This document shows, piece by piece, positions 5,289-6,459 of a stretch of 6,459 bases of DNA. A program made the position numbers and the translations under genes. The DNA is taken from contig JASHRR010001469.1 of assembly GCA_030037185.1 (NCBI GenBank), forward strand, positions 1 to 6,459, written 5' to 3'. Each line of letters begins with the position of its first letter. The first letter of the stretch is position 1. The notes under the pieces are model-generated. The model had not been told where the DNA came from, made no database searches, and was given only the letters and a program-made list of their open reading frames with translations. This DNA comes from Xanthobacteraceae bacterium (GTDB taxonomy: Bacteria > Pseudomonadota > Alphaproteobacteria > Rhizobiales > Xanthobacteraceae).

Positions 5289-5975
5289 ATGTACGGACAA
5301 TGTGTGGTTGCGGTCTACCCATCGCGCAGCGATGCGGAGCGAGCCTATGATGCCCTGATTCGATCGGGCATCTCGAGCGATAACGTCAGGATGAACGACC
5401 CCGAGGGGGCAGGACCACGCCGGTGGCAATGGCTGTTTGGCAGTGATATCCCCGACAGCGAACGGGAGCGCTACGTCGCACTCTTTGCTGAGGGACGAGC
5501 CGCAGTCTCTGTCTTGCTGGAGGACGGCCCGCGGCAAACTAGCGCAATAGAAGAGATTCTCGAACGGTATCAGCCGGTCCACTTTGAGCAGGAAGGAATC
5601 CTCGGACCTGCATCTGGCGAGAGGACAGAAGGCGAACAGGTGATTCCACTTCCGAAAGAAGAATTGAAAGTGGGAAAACGGGTCTCTGAGACGGTCAGAC
5701 ACATCAGAACTCACGTGGTGGAAGAGCCTGTCGAGAAGGATGTAAGGCTGCATGACGAGCACATGGTGATCGAAAAACGTCCCGCGACAACCAAAGCTGG
5801 GGGCGCGCTGGCAGAAAGAGATTACGAAATCCACGAGCGTCATGAGGAACCGGTGATCGAGAAGGCGATGCGAACCGATGAGGAGCTTGTGGTTCGTAAA
5901 GAAGCGAGAGAACGCGTTGAGCATGTGCGCGAAAAGGTTCGAAGCACAAAGGCCGATGTGGAAAAGGTCGGATGA
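5289..5975 (+). CDS. DUF2382 (YsnF/AvaK-type) stress response protein with YflT/GSP17M-like N-terminus, 228 aa
   Basis: Residues 4-100 form a ferredoxin-like general-stress (GSP17M/YflT-type) domain (VVAVYPSRSDAERAYDALIR near the start, IEEILERYQPVHFE at its end). Residues about 115-225 are DUF2382: IPLPKEELKVGKRV, then THVVEEPVEKDVRL, YEIHERHEEPVIEK and VVRKEARERVEHVREKVR, the repeated beta-strand segments with charged conserved patches typical of the family. There is no signal peptide or membrane segment, so it is cytoplasmic. The family is linked to stress and desiccation responses, but no molecular activity is established. The frame is open far upstream (to 4875), but that part is Arg/Ser-rich and not coding-like. 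ATG 5289 gives the usual short lead into the first strand; ATG 5277 is the alternative (MGAAMYGQ). Neither has a strong RBS. The EcfG-like promoter at 5226-5250 supports either start. A 12-bp inverted repeat follows the stop. The gene looks intact, unlike the cluster to its left. Confidence 0.88.
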   Translation: MYGQCVVAVYPSRSDAERAYDALIRSGISSDNVRMNDPEGAGPRRWQWLFGSDIPDSERERYVALFAEGRAAVSVLLEDGPRQTSAIEEILERYQPVHFEQEGILGPASGERTEGEQVIPLPKEELKVGKRVSETVRHIRTHVVEEPVEKDVRLHDEHMVIEKRPATTKAGGALAERDYEIHERHEEPVIEKAMRTDEELVVRKEARERVEHVREKVRSTKADVEKVG

Positions 5976-6003
5976 GAAAACATCATCCAGATGAGATGGC
6001 GAT

Positions 6004-6039
6004 CATTGAGCTCGAAGCAGAAATGCCTCGAGCTCAATG
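6004..6039 (+). terminator. Perfect 12-bp inverted repeat after the DUF2382 gene
   Basis: CATTGAGCTCGA (6004-6015) is the exact reverse complement of TCGAGCTCAATG (6028-6039), with a 12-base loop. It starts 28 bases after the TGA at 5973-5975. There is no T-run behind it (CTATATAGACTTTG), so termination would be imperfect; it may act as a 3' stabiliser or as a bidirectional structure. Confidence 0.55.
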
Positions 6040-6297
6040 CTATATAGACTTTGATCAACTTCGTTAGGATTTTGATACCAGGTTAATTTCGTAACGGGCA
6101 GTATTAATGCCCGTATTTAATCATTCGTGAATATGCCGGTATTTTGAGCACTCAAAAATGATATCTCGCAGAACCAAGGTGAGACACGGAGAATGGTCTG
6201 GTAGCAACGATTTCGGCCATCTTGTGCGCTACGCAAAAGGCTTGTGGCCAATTCGCCCGGATAGAAATACACCCGAAAGACTGCGGATCGTGCGGAC
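6040..6297. other. Short stretch with only doubtful small ORFs
   Basis: AT-richer than the rest up to about 6170. A plus frame 6158-6331 (57 aa) begins MISRRTKVRHGEWSGSNDFG and continues HLVRYAKGLWPIRPDRNTPE. The DFGHLVRYAKGLWP part recalls N-termini of small helix-turn-helix proteins in Bradyrhizobium (ALWPxKxA...), but the following recognition-helix region is absent and there is no ribosome binding site. I treat it as a possible truncated remnant. Minus frames across 6117-6450 show no motif and overlap the zinc-knuckle ORF. Confidence 0.3.
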
Positions 6298-6453
6298 TTG
6301 CAATGGCGACACCTCCGACAGACCTCGATAACCATATGCAGGATTGAAGGATGCTGTGGCAAGGTCCGAACAAAAGGCCGGTGCGCCAAGCATTACGCGC
6401 TGGCTCTCCAGCACGGCGTGATACCTCGGATCGGCCACGCGATGGATCACTGA
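6298..6453 (+). pseudogene. Small zinc-knuckle protein (C-X4-C-X9-C-X2-H), probably frameshifted
   Basis: From 6337 the frame reads CRIEGCCGKVRTKGRCAKHY, then ALALQHGVIPRIGHAMDH and TGA at 6451-6453. The Cys/His spacing C-X4-C-X9-C-X2-H equals that of the short zinc-binding module (CxVEGC...ARGLCxRHY type) often found in phage proteins and beside HNH endonucleases. In this frame the only start is a TTG at 6298 without a good RBS. A neighbouring frame offers ATG 6303 with MATPPTDLDNH, and deleting one base near 6336 would join it directly to CRIEGC. That join gives a natural-looking protein of about 49 residues, so a 1-bp frameshift is likely. The role is probably nucleic-acid binding, by family analogy. 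It lies at the window edge; what follows is unseen. Confidence 0.5.
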
Positions 6454-6459
6454 AAAGCC

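Noticed and set aside
4914..5924. 336-codon minus-strand open frame opposite the DUF2382 gene
   Set aside because: It is the antisense of a clear protein family, with Phe/Leu/His-rich shadow composition and no ribosome binding site.
1..6459. CRISPR arrays, tRNA or rRNA genes, intact transposases and attachment-site repeats
   Set aside because: No regularly spaced repeats, no cloverleaf sequence and no DDE/HUH or recombinase motif were seen on either strand by eye.

Overview
The window looks like accessory or low-density chromosome from an alphaproteobacterium of the Bradyrhizobium/Nitrobacteraceae type. I infer this from moderately high G+C, tiny exported Tyr/Arg/His-rich proteins, a DUF2382 stress protein behind an EcfG-like promoter, and decayed genes whose intact relatives I associate with Rhizobiales mobile regions. 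No database search was possible, so the taxon is an inference.

Layout. 1-563 (+) is the 3' part of a conserved hypothetical gene. 564-1089 has no convincing gene. From 1090 to 2856 there are four very short genes on the minus strand (76, 51, 71 and 89 aa). Each begins with a Sec-type signal peptide and has a usable Shine-Dalgarno site, and long gene-poor gaps separate them. From 3131 to about 4654, also on the minus strand, lies a wrecked gene cluster. Its largest member (3459-4397) is a TOPRIM (Spo11/TopoVI-A-like) protein whose homologous blocks are scattered over all three frames and which has lost both catalytic acidic motifs. It is followed by two small downstream genes, each with a frame break, and preceded by one small upstream gene, also broken. 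The ancestral cluster was tightly coupled: three junctions still show ATGA or GTGA stop/start overlaps.

4655-5225 holds no gene I can defend. 5289-5975 (+) is an intact two-domain stress protein (flavin-free YflT/GSP17M-like N-terminus plus DUF2382). It has an AGAAC-N16-CGTT promoter 39 bases upstream and a perfect 12-bp inverted repeat downstream. The last 400 bases contain small, probably broken ORFs, including a Cys4/His-type zinc-knuckle peptide (C-X4-C-X9-C-X2-H) near the window end.

The common theme is a possible general-stress-response neighbourhood (EcfG-like sites before 5289 and before the gene starting at 2333, and a weaker one before 2856) wrapped around a dead mobile-element module. 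I found no rRNA, tRNA, CRISPR array or intact transposase.
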